Position numbers and translations under genes: made by a program
Notes under the pieces: model-generated
What the model saw: only the letters and a program-made list of their open reading frames with translations
Told to the model about the DNA's origin: nothing
The model's database searches: none
Origin: Gardnerella kenyensis
Lineage (GTDB): Bacteria; Actinomycetota; Actinomycetes; Actinomycetales; Bifidobacteriaceae
DNA: 6,163 nt
Reading direction: 5' to 3'
NCBI GenBank assembly: GCA_003585735.1
Contig: NQOH01000004.1
Location: 90,512 to 96,674, forward strand
Shown here: in pieces, positions 1-6,161 of the stretch
Numbering within the stretch: position 1 is the first letter of the stretch
How the letters are laid out: each line of letters starts with the position of its first letter

Positions 1-1318
1 ATCCTAAATCGCTTAACGTTTGCACTGTTTGTAAAGCAACTTGATCGTCAAGAGCAATAATTCCGTCCACGCGCATAGGTGTTTTAGAAAGCAAATTATT
101 CTTGTGCGTAATGCGCTTCGTTAATTCTTCTTTTACAGAATCCGCGTCGTCGGCATCAAAAGCTACATTAACCCAATCTTTTTCTGTGCTATTTGCGTGC
201 AATTTTCCAGAAGTTGTTAGCAAAGTTCCAGAAGCAAAATATGGTCTAAGTACTTTCCACATTCCTGCAAAAGCTTCTTTTGCGAAATCGTCTTTAAAAT
301 CGTGGGTTTCGTCATTTTCTGTATTATTTTCCGTATTATTCAAACCATTTTTTGCGGAGTTATTGCCGTTATTATCGCTATTATTATCTTGCGATGTTCT
401 AGAATTGCTGTTTTTAAAGCTTACTATTTGCGAATCCGTGTTTTTTTGATTATGGCAAGGCAAAAGTATTTCAATATAGCGCGGATTTTCGCGAGTAGCA
501 CGATCAAGAGCGAGCTTTTGTGCCAAAGTTGCTGCTTGAGTTTCGCCAATACTTTTTGCGTCAGAAAGGTGGAATAGCACGTCAGGCTGGAATCCAGGAA
601 CGAACCTAGAAAGCATTACAACATGTATTCCTGCTTTTTTAGCAAGTAAAAGCGAAGAAGCTAAACGTTTTTCTGCGCGAATTGTATTAGTCTCGTTACT
701 ATTTTCACTACTATTTTCGCTACTATTTTCGTTACTATTGCTTGTATTTTCGTTCTTATTTTCTTTGTTTTTAGAAGTTTTTTGATCGTCTTTTACTTCT
801 TCGTCACCGCTAGTATCTGGAAGCGTAGTGTAGTCTCCGTAATTATTATTGCCATTCTTATTTGCCCAAGGAGCAATAACAATAGTTGTTTTACTAAGCT
901 GCTTTTTAATTTTTGCGTTTGCTTTTTCAAAATCTAATTTAGATTTATTATTTTGATTTTCTAAACGTAACGGTGTAAGCAAATTTACTACGTAATCTTG
1001 CACATCTTGGCTTTGTTGCTCAAGACTAGAAGAAGTTTTTGTAACAATAGAATTATCGCTAAAACCTTTAGTTTTTAAATCTTTTACGAGTTCTGGAACA
1101 AGAGTATCCCATGTGCTTAATGGCTTATGGCGCATTAAAGCCAAACCGTCAGCAGGCGTAAAAATAACTACATTGCCGCTATTTTTCTGTGTAGAACTTT
1201 CTTGGTTAGAAGCGCTTTGCGACGGTGTTCCGCATGAACTAACAACAAATAGCATAGAAACTAAAGCTGTTAGCGTAATAAGCGTACGATGCAAAATGCG
1301 GTTTCGCAAACGAATCAT
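1..1318 (-). CDS. Putative sugar-binding-like lipoprotein (class-I periplasmic binding protein fold), 3' end outside the window
   Basis: This reading frame stays open from the ATG at 1318 to the window edge (439 codons, C-terminus missing). Residues 1-28 are a lipoprotein signal peptide: basic start (MIRLRNR), hydrophobic core, lipobox VSSC with the lipidated Cys at 29. A membrane-anchored extracellular protein is therefore predicted. The mature part resembles ChvE/XylF/RbsB-type binding proteins: first strand at 49-55 (NVVIFTP), strand TTIVIAP at 144-150, HVVMLSR at 232-238, then DVLFHLSDAKSIGETQA at 246-262, and VDGIIALDDQVALQTVQTL at 418-436, a typical hinge-region segment. Two Asn/Ser/Glu-rich inserts (about 168-212 and 303-338) interrupt the fold. 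The start is supported by GAAAGG 11 nt upstream and an in-frame stop a few codons before it. The gene lies 86 nt after the kinase gene. A ligand cannot be named; a sugar is an inference from fold resemblance. Fold confidence is moderate; the lipoprotein call is strong. Confidence 0.8.
   Translation of the reverse strand, partial: MIRLRNRILHRTLITLTALVSMLFVVSSCGTPSQSASNQESSTQKNSGNVVIFTPADGLALMRHKPLSTWDTLVPELVKDLKTKGFSDNSIVTKTSSSLEQQSQDVQDYVVNLLTPLRLENQNNKSKLDFEKANAKIKKQLSKTTIVIAPWANKNGNNNYGDYTTLPDTSGDEEVKDDQKTSKNKENKNENTSNSNENSSENSSENSNETNTIRAEKRLASSLLLAKKAGIHVVMLSRFVPGFQPDVLFHLSDAKSIGETQAATLAQKLALDRATRENPRYIEILLPCHNQKNTDSQIVSFKNSNSRTSQDNNSDNNGNNSAKNGLNNTENNTENDETHDFKDDFAKEAFAGMWKVLRPYFASGTLLTTSGKLHANSTEKDWVNVAFDADDADSVKEELTKRITHKNNLLSKTPMRVDGIIALDDQVALQTVQTLSDLG
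305..412 (-). other. Second Asn-rich low-complexity segment in the lipoprotein
   Basis: These codons encode residues about 303-338, rich in Asn, Asp, Ser and Thr (for example NNSDNNGNN and NNTENNTEN). The DNA carries degenerate repeats of AAT codons, including two near-copies of GTATTATT in the plus-strand reading at 322-341. The segment falls between the fold-like stretches ending near residue 287 and starting near residue 340, so it probably forms a disordered surface loop. Confidence 0.7.
694..741. repeat. Four-copy 12-bp tandem repeat inside the lipoprotein gene
   Basis: Four consecutive 12-bp units read on the plus strand: CGTTACTATTTT, CACTACTATTTT, CGCTACTATTTT and CGTTACTATTGC. On the minus strand they encode an ENS(S/N) peptide repeat around residues 193-209 of the lipoprotein. 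The unit length is a multiple of three, so copy-number change would alter protein length without a frameshift. The surrounding codons (683-817) are also Asn/Ser/Glu/Lys-rich. Confidence 0.85.
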
Positions 1319-1329
1319 AATAGTAATGG

Positions 1330-1335
1330 CCTTTC
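1330..1335 (-). promoter_or_regulatory. Ribosome binding site of the lipoprotein gene
   Basis: GAAAGG read on the minus strand, 11 nt from the ATG at 1318. The spacing is slightly long. This is the only purine-rich candidate, and the in-frame stop upstream leaves no earlier ATG, GTG or TTG. Confidence 0.55.
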
Positions 1336-1361
1336 GTAATTTTTACGATGAAGTCGGTAAA

Positions 1362-1367
1362 TTTATA
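1362..1367 (-). promoter_or_regulatory. Possible -10 box for the lipoprotein gene
   Basis: TATAAA on the minus strand, about 44 nt before the ATG, in the 86-nt gap after the kinase gene. No good -35 hexamer lies 16-18 nt upstream; a TTGACG at the far edge of the gap is 28 nt away, which is too far. It may be an internal promoter or simply AT-rich spacer. Confidence 0.25.
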
Positions 1368-1404
1368 AAATTTTTGTTAGTTTTGCGCTTTTGTGCGTCA
1401 ATAA

Positions 1405-2211
1405 TTAGCTGTTTATTACTCTTCTGCACATATCGCGATATTCGCTTACGTATCCTCCTCCAAAGAATACGCAATGGCCGGCAATAGGGTAAAGCTGCCA
1501 AATAATCATGCGCTTTTCAAAACCAGACTTAAGCGGATGCACAGACTGGTATCCATCCAAAATCTGCTTAAAGTAACTTATTCCAAACAGATGAAGCATA
1601 GCTAAATCTTCTTCGCGGTGGCCGCCGTGAGCTGCAGGATCAATCAGCACAGCCTCAGTATGCTCTCCATCCTCGCTTTTAGTCCACAAAACGTTTCCGC
1701 TCCACAAATCGCCGTGCACGCGTGCAGGCTTATCTTCTGCGCTTCGGCCTAATAAATCGGGAAGCGCGTCAATAACTTCGTTTGTAAGATTTAAATCGCT
1801 TTTAGTAAGCTCTCCGCGCGAAATACCAAGCTCAACCATAGGGCGCAAGCGGCCGTCCGCAAGGTAGTCAATAACATTGCTCCATGTGCCTGTTGGCATA
1901 TCAACCGGGTCGCTTAAAGGCCCAAAATAGCATGTGCCGTCGTAACTTGCCGGAGCTTGACCAAAATATTTCGCACCATAGTCGTGCATGTGAGCAAGAG
2001 CAGCTCCAAACTCGAAAGCAGCCAAAGGCGTTGGGGAAACTGTATCGATGCGCTCAATATTTAAATAATCCTTACCCCAGTCGAAAACTTTTGCAACTCT
2101 AGGACCGCCAAACTTGTGAGCTTCTTCAAGCCATTGAAGTCCCTTGCCTTCGCATTCAAAAAAACGCTCAGGTGCGTATGATCTACTTTTCGTGTACACA
2201 TTATTGTTCAT
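1405..2211 (-). CDS. Fructosamine/ketosamine kinase-family protein, short actinobacterial form
   Basis: The 268-residue product matches the fructosamine-3-kinase family, which phosphorylates sugar moieties of glycated amines in the cytoplasm and is related to aminoglycoside phosphotransferases. Visible motifs are the catalytic loop HGDLWSGNV at 166-174 (catalytic Asp168, Asn173), the metal-binding IDPAAHGGHREEDLAM at 190-205 (Asp191), and the family-typical DGYQSVHPL at 219-227 and QLYPIAGHCVFFGG at 239-252. At the N-terminus the likely ATP-contacting Lys8 and the helix Glu21 (FFECEGKGL) are present, but the glycine-rich first strands found in the longer E. coli YniA type (about 286 aa) are absent. 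From memory, actinobacterial members share this short N-terminus. A strong AAGAAGG lies 5 nt before the ATG at 2211. The gene sits 94 nt after the membrane-protein gene and 86 nt before the lipoprotein gene. The family is secure; the physiological substrate is unknown, and bacterial members may act on ribulosamines or other ketosamines. Confidence 0.9.
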   Translation of the reverse strand: MNNNVYTKSRSYAPERFFECEGKGLQWLEEAHKFGGPRVAKVFDWGKDYLNIERIDTVSPTPLAAFEFGAALAHMHDYGAKYFGQAPASYDGTCYFGPLSDPVDMPTGTWSNVIDYLADGRLRPMVELGISRGELTKSDLNLTNEVIDALPDLLGRSAEDKPARVHGDLWSGNVLWTKSEDGEHTEAVLIDPAAHGGHREEDLAMLHLFGISYFKQILDGYQSVHPLKSGFEKRMIIWQLYPIAGHCVFFGGGYVSEYRDMCRRVINS

Positions 2212-2216
2212 AGCAA

Positions 2217-2223
2217 CCTTCTT
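2217..2223 (-). promoter_or_regulatory. Strong ribosome binding site of the kinase gene
   Basis: AAGAAGG on the minus strand, 5 nt before the ATG at 2211. It fixes the start at this ATG and so supports the short N-terminus being real rather than a wrong start call. Confidence 0.8.
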
Positions 2224-2305
2224 ACGTTAAATCATGCAATATTACGCTTTATGCTTACACACTTAGTAAATATTTTACGAATAAACTAAATTATTCCCAA
2301 TCAAA

Positions 2306-2761
2306 CTATTTTACTGAAGTATTAGCACAATCAGGCAAGCTGTGTTTAAACGCAGGGCAGAAAGTTTTAGCAAACTGATAACCAAAAAGCAATCCTGCTA
2401 AAAATAGGGCTGCGCCCAAACCTGTGTAAAACACTGCAATAAACTGTTCGGGAGCTACGTTAGTTGCGCGCAAAGCAATTCCGCCAGTCATCATAAAAGC
2501 CATAATTATAAAGGATTTTACGTCAAAGAATTTAAGGAAAAATTGTTTTTCTTTGTATTCGAGGATTCTTTGAGTATGTTTTTTAACGAGTTTTCCAAAA
2601 ATAAGGAATTGGAATATTGCAAAAACAACTAGCGACAAAGCGTAATTCAATGGTTGCAAATAATTCTGGTAAGCCAACAAGCCAATCTTAAGAATATTAA
2701 AACCGGCAGCACTCCAAACTAAGCAAGCAATAAGCAGTAACGTATTTTTTTGTACTTTCAA
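2306..2761 (-). CDS. Small four-helix integral membrane protein of unknown function
   Basis: The product has 151 residues. Four hydrophobic segments at about 6-28, 38-58, 82-98 and 106-129 indicate a polytopic inner-membrane protein. The loop between helices 2 and 3 (59-80) is strongly charged (KLVKKHTQRILEYKEKQFFLKFFD) and by the positive-inside rule is cytoplasmic. The GFNILKIGL segment at 20-28 and the FFDVKSFIIMAFMMTGGIALR segment at 78-98 look like conserved motifs of an uncharacterised family also seen in Firmicutes (from memory, not searched). The start is TTG at 2761, chosen because AAAGAGG lies 7 nt upstream and nearby GTG and TTG codons are out of frame or run straight into stops. 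The stop is TAG. It lies first in a possible minus-strand operon with the kinase (94-nt gap) and is divergent from leuS. Two cysteines (135, 145) sit in the C-terminal tail. No function can be assigned. Confidence 0.8.
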   Translation of the reverse strand: MKVQKNTLLLIACLVWSAAGFNILKIGLLAYQNYLQPLNYALSLVVFAIFQFLIFGKLVKKHTQRILEYKEKQFFLKFFDVKSFIIMAFMMTGGIALRATNVAPEQFIAVFYTGLGAALFLAGLLFGYQFAKTFCPAFKHSLPDCANTSVK

Positions 2762-2768
2762 TTCACAA

Positions 2769-2775
2769 CCTCTTT
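2769..2775 (-). promoter_or_regulatory. Ribosome binding site deciding the TTG start of the membrane protein
   Basis: AAAGAGG on the minus strand, 7 nt before the TTG at 2761. No ATG is available at a suitable distance, so this site is the main support for a TTG initiation codon. Confidence 0.75.
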
Positions 2776-2962
2776 AATATTTATAGTTTTATTGAATTTT
2801 ACCTAATTTTCTAATCTTTATTTGCTTAAAAACTTTATTTACTATTGTAATGATTTATTTTGCGAAATAAGCATAAAAGCTTAATTTTGTGCGCGTATTA
2901 GGAAAACTTACGCTAAAACTACATATTTTCTTAATAAATATCAATAAAACTTGTAAAAAGTG

Positions 2963-2992
2963 TTGCATAATGACTGCATAAGACGCTATAGT
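2963..2992 (+). promoter_or_regulatory. Predicted leuS promoter
   Basis: A -35-like TTGCAT (2963-2968) and a -10-like TATAGT (2987-2992) are separated by 18 nt. A start site 6-9 nt after the -10 box falls at 2998-3001, on or just before the leuS ATG, so the transcript should be leaderless or carry at most about three leader bases. The direct repeat TGCATAA at 2964-2970 and 2975-2981 overlaps the -35 box and spacer. Confidence 0.55.
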
Positions 2993-3000
2993 CCTAGGGT

Positions 3001-5985
3001 ATGAACGACAACGATCAACAGTATGCAACAGCTGACAATAAAGCTACTATTGCTGAGCCAGCTTTTCGTTACAACGCGCAGCTCGCACAAGACATTGAGC
3101 AGCGCTGGCAAAAAACCTGGGACGAGCAAGGCACGTTCTGGGCTGCTAATGTTAAAGGCGATTTGAAGGATGGCGAAGGCAAGCTTGCTGATGGTCGTCC
3201 TTCTTTCTTTGCTATGGACATGTTCCCGTATCCTTCCGGAAAAGGCTTGCACGTTGGACATCCTCTTGGATACTTGGCAACGGACGTGGTAAGCCGCTAC
3301 CATCGCATGAAGGGCGAAAACGTTCTTCACGCAATGGGTTACGACGCTTTTGGACTTCCTGCAGAACAGTATGCTGTGCAAACAGGTCAGCATCCGCGCA
3401 TCACAACTGAAGCAAATATTGCAAATATGCGCAGGCAGCTACATCGCATGGGCTTAAGCTTCGACGATCGCAGGTCTTTCGCAACAATCGACACGAATTA
3501 TGTGCGTTGGACGCAGTGGATTTTCTCAAAGCTTTATGACGCTTGGTACGACGTTGATTTTGTGCGCAAAGACGGCGGAAAAGGTTCCGCTCGACCAATT
3601 GCTGAACTTGTTGACGAGTTTAAGAGCGGCAAGCGCGAAATTCCGGGATTTGCCGGCAAAAAGTGGGAAGAACTTAATAAAGTAGAGCAAGCAGACGTTT
3701 TAAACGACTTCCGTATTGCCTACATTTCTAAATCTCCTGTAAATTGGTGCCCAGGCTTAGGCACTGTTCTTGCAAACGAGGAAGTTACTGCAGAAGGAAA
3801 GTCTGAGCGCGGAAACTTCCCAGTATTCCAACGCAACCTTCGCCAGTGGTCCATGCGAATTACAGCTTACGGACACCGCTTGGTAGAAGATTTGAACACT
3901 ATTGATTGGCCAGAAAAAGTTAAGCTTATGCAGCGCAACTGGATTGGCGAATCTCACGGCGCTTCCGTGCATTTTGAAGTGCCATGCGCAGACGGCGAAA
4001 CGCGCGATTTGGAAGTGTACACTACTCGTCCAGACACGCTTTTTGGCACAACGTTTGCGGTTGTTTCTGTAGATCACCCAATTCTTGAGCATGTGCCAGA
4101 AGCTTGGGGTGCGGATGTTCCAGAAAGCTGGAAAGGCGGATACGCAAGTCTTAAAGAAGGCTTGGCAGAGTATCAAGCTCAAGCTCGCGCAAAAACTGCT
4201 AAAGATCGCACGGAAGACGCGGGCGCTAAAACCGGCTTGTTCACTGGTCTTTACGCAATTAATCCTGTAACTGGAGCAAAACTTCCGCTCTTTACTGCAG
4301 ACTACGTGCTTATGGATTACGGCACAGGCGCAATTATGGCAGTTCCTGGCGGAGACCAGCGAGACTACGATTTCGCAAAATCATTCGGCTTGCCAGTAAT
4401 CTACACTGTGGAGCCTTTGCCTGAGTCTGACGAAAAGTTAGCAGACTACGAAGGAAACGCTCCTTTCGTGTCTCACGACGGAATTGTTATCAACTCTGCA
4501 GTAGAGCATACGCACAAGCTTGGTGACGAATTGTCTATTAACGGTTTGCGCGTAGACGAAGCTATTAAAAAGGTGACGACTTGGCTTGAAGCTGCAGGCG
4601 TAGGAAAAGGTAGGGTTTCTTACCGACTTCGCGACTGGCTGTTCTCTCGCCAGCGCTACTGGGGTGAACCATTCCCAATCGTTTACGACGAGGATGGTGT
4701 AGCTCACTTGGTGCCAGATAGCGAGCTTCCAATTGCTTTGCCGGACGTTCCAGATTATCAGCCAAAAACTTACGCTCCAGACGACGCAAATTCGGAGCCT
4801 GAAGCACCATTGAGCCGAAACGATGATTGGGTAAAAGTTCAGCTCGATCTTGGCGACGGCGTAAAAACCTACTACCGCGACACCAACACAATGCCAAACT
4901 GGGCTGGTTCCTGCTGGTACTACATGCGCTACTTGGATCCAAACGACGCTGAGCACATGGTTGACAGCGACGAATACGACTACTGGATGGGCACAAACCG
5001 TCCAGGCAAAGAGCACGTTTCTGGCGGCGTTGACCTTTACGTTGGTGGCGTAGAGCACGCAGTTTTGCACTTGCTTTACTCAAGGTTCTGGCATAAGGCG
5101 CTTTACGACTTGGGTTACGTGGATTCTGCTGAGCCTTTCCACCGCCTGTTTAACCAGGGCATGATTCAGGCTTACGCTTACACGGATGAGCGCGGACAGT
5201 ACGTGCCAGCCGACGAAGTTGAAGAAGGCGCTTCAAACGGTGCAGGCGAGCCAACATTTACGTGGCACGGCGAGGCAGTAAACCGCGAGTTCGGCAAAAT
5301 GGGCAAGAGCTTAAAGAATATTGTGACGCCAGACTACATGTACGAAAACTACGGTGCAGACACGTTCCGCTTGTACGAAATGAGCATGGGTCCGCTTTCT
5401 GAGTCTCGTCCATGGAACACGCGCAATGTTGTTGGTGGCATGCGCTTCCTGCAGCGCTTGTGGCGTAACGTTGTTAACGAAGAAACCGGCGCTTGCGTAG
5501 TAACAGACGACGCACTCGACGAAAAAACGCTTAAGCTTCTTAACAACACAATTGCAGAAGTGACTGTGGAAATGGAAGCAATGCGTCCAAACACTGCAAT
5601 CGCTAAGCTGATTGTGCTTAACAACCACTTAACTTCTCTTCCTCACGTGCCTCGCGCAGCAGTTGAGCCTCTGGTTCTTATGCTTTCTCCAATTGCGCCG
5701 CATATTTGCGAAGAGATGTGGAGCAAGCTTGGACACGAAAAGTCGATTGCTCACGCAGACTGGCCTGTTGCAGATTCTCGCTACGTTGGCGCGGATACTG
5801 TAACAGCTGTTGTGCAAATCAAGGGCAAAGTTCGTGCCAAACTCGAAGTTGACCCGAATATTGACGCTTCGGAGCTTGAAAAGCTCGCTTTGGAAGCTGT
5901 TGCAGATCGCTTAGGCGGCAAAGCTCCGCTTAAGGTGATTGTGAAGGCGCCGAAGATTGTGTCTATTGTGCCTGACGAGAGGTAG
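3001..5985 (+). CDS. leuS: Leucine--tRNA ligase (class I aminoacyl-tRNA synthetase)
   Basis: The 994-residue cytoplasmic enzyme charges tRNA-Leu with leucine using ATP. Landmarks in order are FPYPSGKGLHVGHPLGY at 75-91 with the HIGH-type motif HVGH (84-87); GYDAFGLPAEQYA at 113-125; the zinc-region segment SPVNWCPGLGTVLANEEV at 245-262; the CP1 editing domain at about 317-535, with threonine-rich TTRPDTLFGT (341-350) and YGTGAIMAVPGGDQRDYDFA (440-459); DWLFSRQRYWGEPFPI at 545-560; KMSKS-type KMGKS at 766-770; the anticodon-binding domain at about 835-935; and a C-terminal domain to 994. It exceeds the usual 805-880 residues of bacterial enzymes because of insertions at about 184-245 and 728-762, the first also seen in mycobacterial enzymes. 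Editing aspartates 452 and 455 are kept, but a His common before the first one is Gly451. ATG 3001 is the only possible start: an in-frame TAG lies two codons upstream and the next ATG (residue 72) is within the conserved core. No usable Shine-Dalgarno site is present. Codon use is GC-richer than in the minus-strand genes. Confidence 0.98.
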   Translation: MNDNDQQYATADNKATIAEPAFRYNAQLAQDIEQRWQKTWDEQGTFWAANVKGDLKDGEGKLADGRPSFFAMDMFPYPSGKGLHVGHPLGYLATDVVSRYHRMKGENVLHAMGYDAFGLPAEQYAVQTGQHPRITTEANIANMRRQLHRMGLSFDDRRSFATIDTNYVRWTQWIFSKLYDAWYDVDFVRKDGGKGSARPIAELVDEFKSGKREIPGFAGKKWEELNKVEQADVLNDFRIAYISKSPVNWCPGLGTVLANEEVTAEGKSERGNFPVFQRNLRQWSMRITAYGHRLVEDLNTIDWPEKVKLMQRNWIGESHGASVHFEVPCADGETRDLEVYTTRPDTLFGTTFAVVSVDHPILEHVPEAWGADVPESWKGGYASLKEGLAEYQAQARAKTAKDRTEDAGAKTGLFTGLYAINPVTGAKLPLFTADYVLMDYGTGAIMAVPGGDQRDYDFAKSFGLPVIYTVEPLPESDEKLADYEGNAPFVSHDGIVINSAVEHTHKLGDELSINGLRVDEAIKKVTTWLEAAGVGKGRVSYRLRDWLFSRQRYWGEPFPIVYDEDGVAHLVPDSELPIALPDVPDYQPKTYAPDDANSEPEAPLSRNDDWVKVQLDLGDGVKTYYRDTNTMPNWAGSCWYYMRYLDPNDAEHMVDSDEYDYWMGTNRPGKEHVSGGVDLYVGGVEHAVLHLLYSRFWHKALYDLGYVDSAEPFHRLFNQGMIQAYAYTDERGQYVPADEVEEGASNGAGEPTFTWHGEAVNREFGKMGKSLKNIVTPDYMYENYGADTFRLYEMSMGPLSESRPWNTRNVVGGMRFLQRLWRNVVNEETGACVVTDDALDEKTLKLLNNTIAEVTVEMEAMRPNTAIAKLIVLNNHLTSLPHVPRAAVEPLVLMLSPIAPHICEEMWSKLGHEKSIAHADWPVADSRYVGADTVTAVVQIKGKVRAKLEVDPNIDASELEKLALEAVADRLGGKAPLKVIVKAPKIVSIVPDER

Positions 5986-5999
5986 GATTCGGCTTAATT

Positions 6000-6044
6000 A
6001 ATGCTGTATTGCGCGATTTTTCGCGCTTTACAGCATTTTTTTTT
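6000..6044 (+). terminator. Rho-independent terminator of leuS
   Basis: Starting 15 nt after the leuS stop, AATGCTGTA (6000-6008) pairs with TACAGCATT (6029-6037). Within it, GCGCGA (6011-6016) pairs with TCGCGC (6021-6026) around a TTTT loop, leaving a TT/TT internal bulge. A run of nine T (6036-6044) follows directly. The opposite strand has no T-run after the stem, so it should act mainly on leuS transcription. Confidence 0.95.
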
Positions 6045-6079
6045 CGGTGTTAAAGGTTTTAACCACAGGCGCGACGACC

Positions 6080-6113
6080 TGCTTTCGCGCTTAGAGCGTA
6101 GCGCGCGAAAGCA
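6080..6113. repeat. Perfect 11-bp inverted repeat (hairpin) in the leuS downstream region
   Basis: TGCTTTCGCGC (6080-6090) and GCGCGAAAGCA (6103-6113) are exact reverse complements around a 12-nt loop. The stem is GC-rich with no T-run on either side, so it is unlike a standard terminator. With the neighbouring inverted repeat it may form one palindromic intergenic element. Confidence 0.8.
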
Positions 6114-6136
6114 ACTCGGAGCGGAAACTCGCTTAA

Positions 6137-6161
6137 GTTGGAAGTCCAGTGGACTTCCAAC
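6137..6161. repeat. Perfect 11-bp inverted repeat with a 3-nt loop near the window end
   Basis: GTTGGAAGTCC (6137-6147) and GGACTTCCAAC (6151-6161) are exact reverse complements around AGT. The window ends two bases later, so a T-run or further repeat units beyond it cannot be judged. It could be part of a dispersed palindromic repeat, or the terminator stem of a convergent gene outside the window. Confidence 0.8.

Larger units (their letters stand above)
2762..3000. other. AT-rich divergent intergenic region between the membrane-protein gene and leuS
   Basis: The 239 nt hold no supported gene. Contents are the minus-strand ribosome binding site near 2770, several AT-rich -10-like hexamers on the minus strand (TATAAA, TAAAAT, TACAAT) without convincing -35 partners, a small inverted repeat TTATTT-TGCG-AAATAA at 2855-2870, and the leuS promoter at the right end. 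No T-box, tRNA-like or attenuator structure was recognised ahead of leuS. Confidence 0.6.

Noticed and set aside
102..577. Overlapping plus-strand open frames of 115 and 91 codons
   Set aside because: They are antisense to the lipoprotein reading frame, which is open from 1318 to the window edge and has a signal peptide and fold-like motifs. Their hydrophobic look comes from the complement of Asn/Lys codons.
694..741. CRISPR-like array
   Set aside because: The repeats are 12 bp, directly adjacent with no unique spacers, and encode an in-frame peptide repeat.
1113..1487. Plus-strand open frame of 124 codons spanning the kinase-lipoprotein gap
   Set aside because: It runs antisense over the ends of two supported genes and has no recognisable motif or clear ribosome site.
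2266..2278. GTAAA-TAT-TTTAC inverted repeat upstream of the kinase gene
   Set aside because: Five-base A/T-dominated arms in AT-rich spacer are expected by chance, and no promoter with good spacing lies next to it.
2868..2876. AAGCATAAA shared between the leuS-side spacer and, on the minus strand, the region upstream of the kinase gene
   Set aside because: A short AT-rich word in only two copies, at unrelated distances from the genes, does not support a regulatory site.
2762..3000. T-box riboswitch or leucine attenuator ahead of leuS
   Set aside because: No leucine-codon leader peptide, terminator stem or T-box-like sequence is visible, and the predicted transcript start leaves no room for a leader.
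4438..5083. Two long open frames (210 and 172 codons) on the minus strand opposite leuS
   Set aside because: They lie entirely antisense to conserved LeuRS catalytic sequence, have Cys/Val- or Arg/Ser-rich compositions typical of shadow frames, and show no domain motif.
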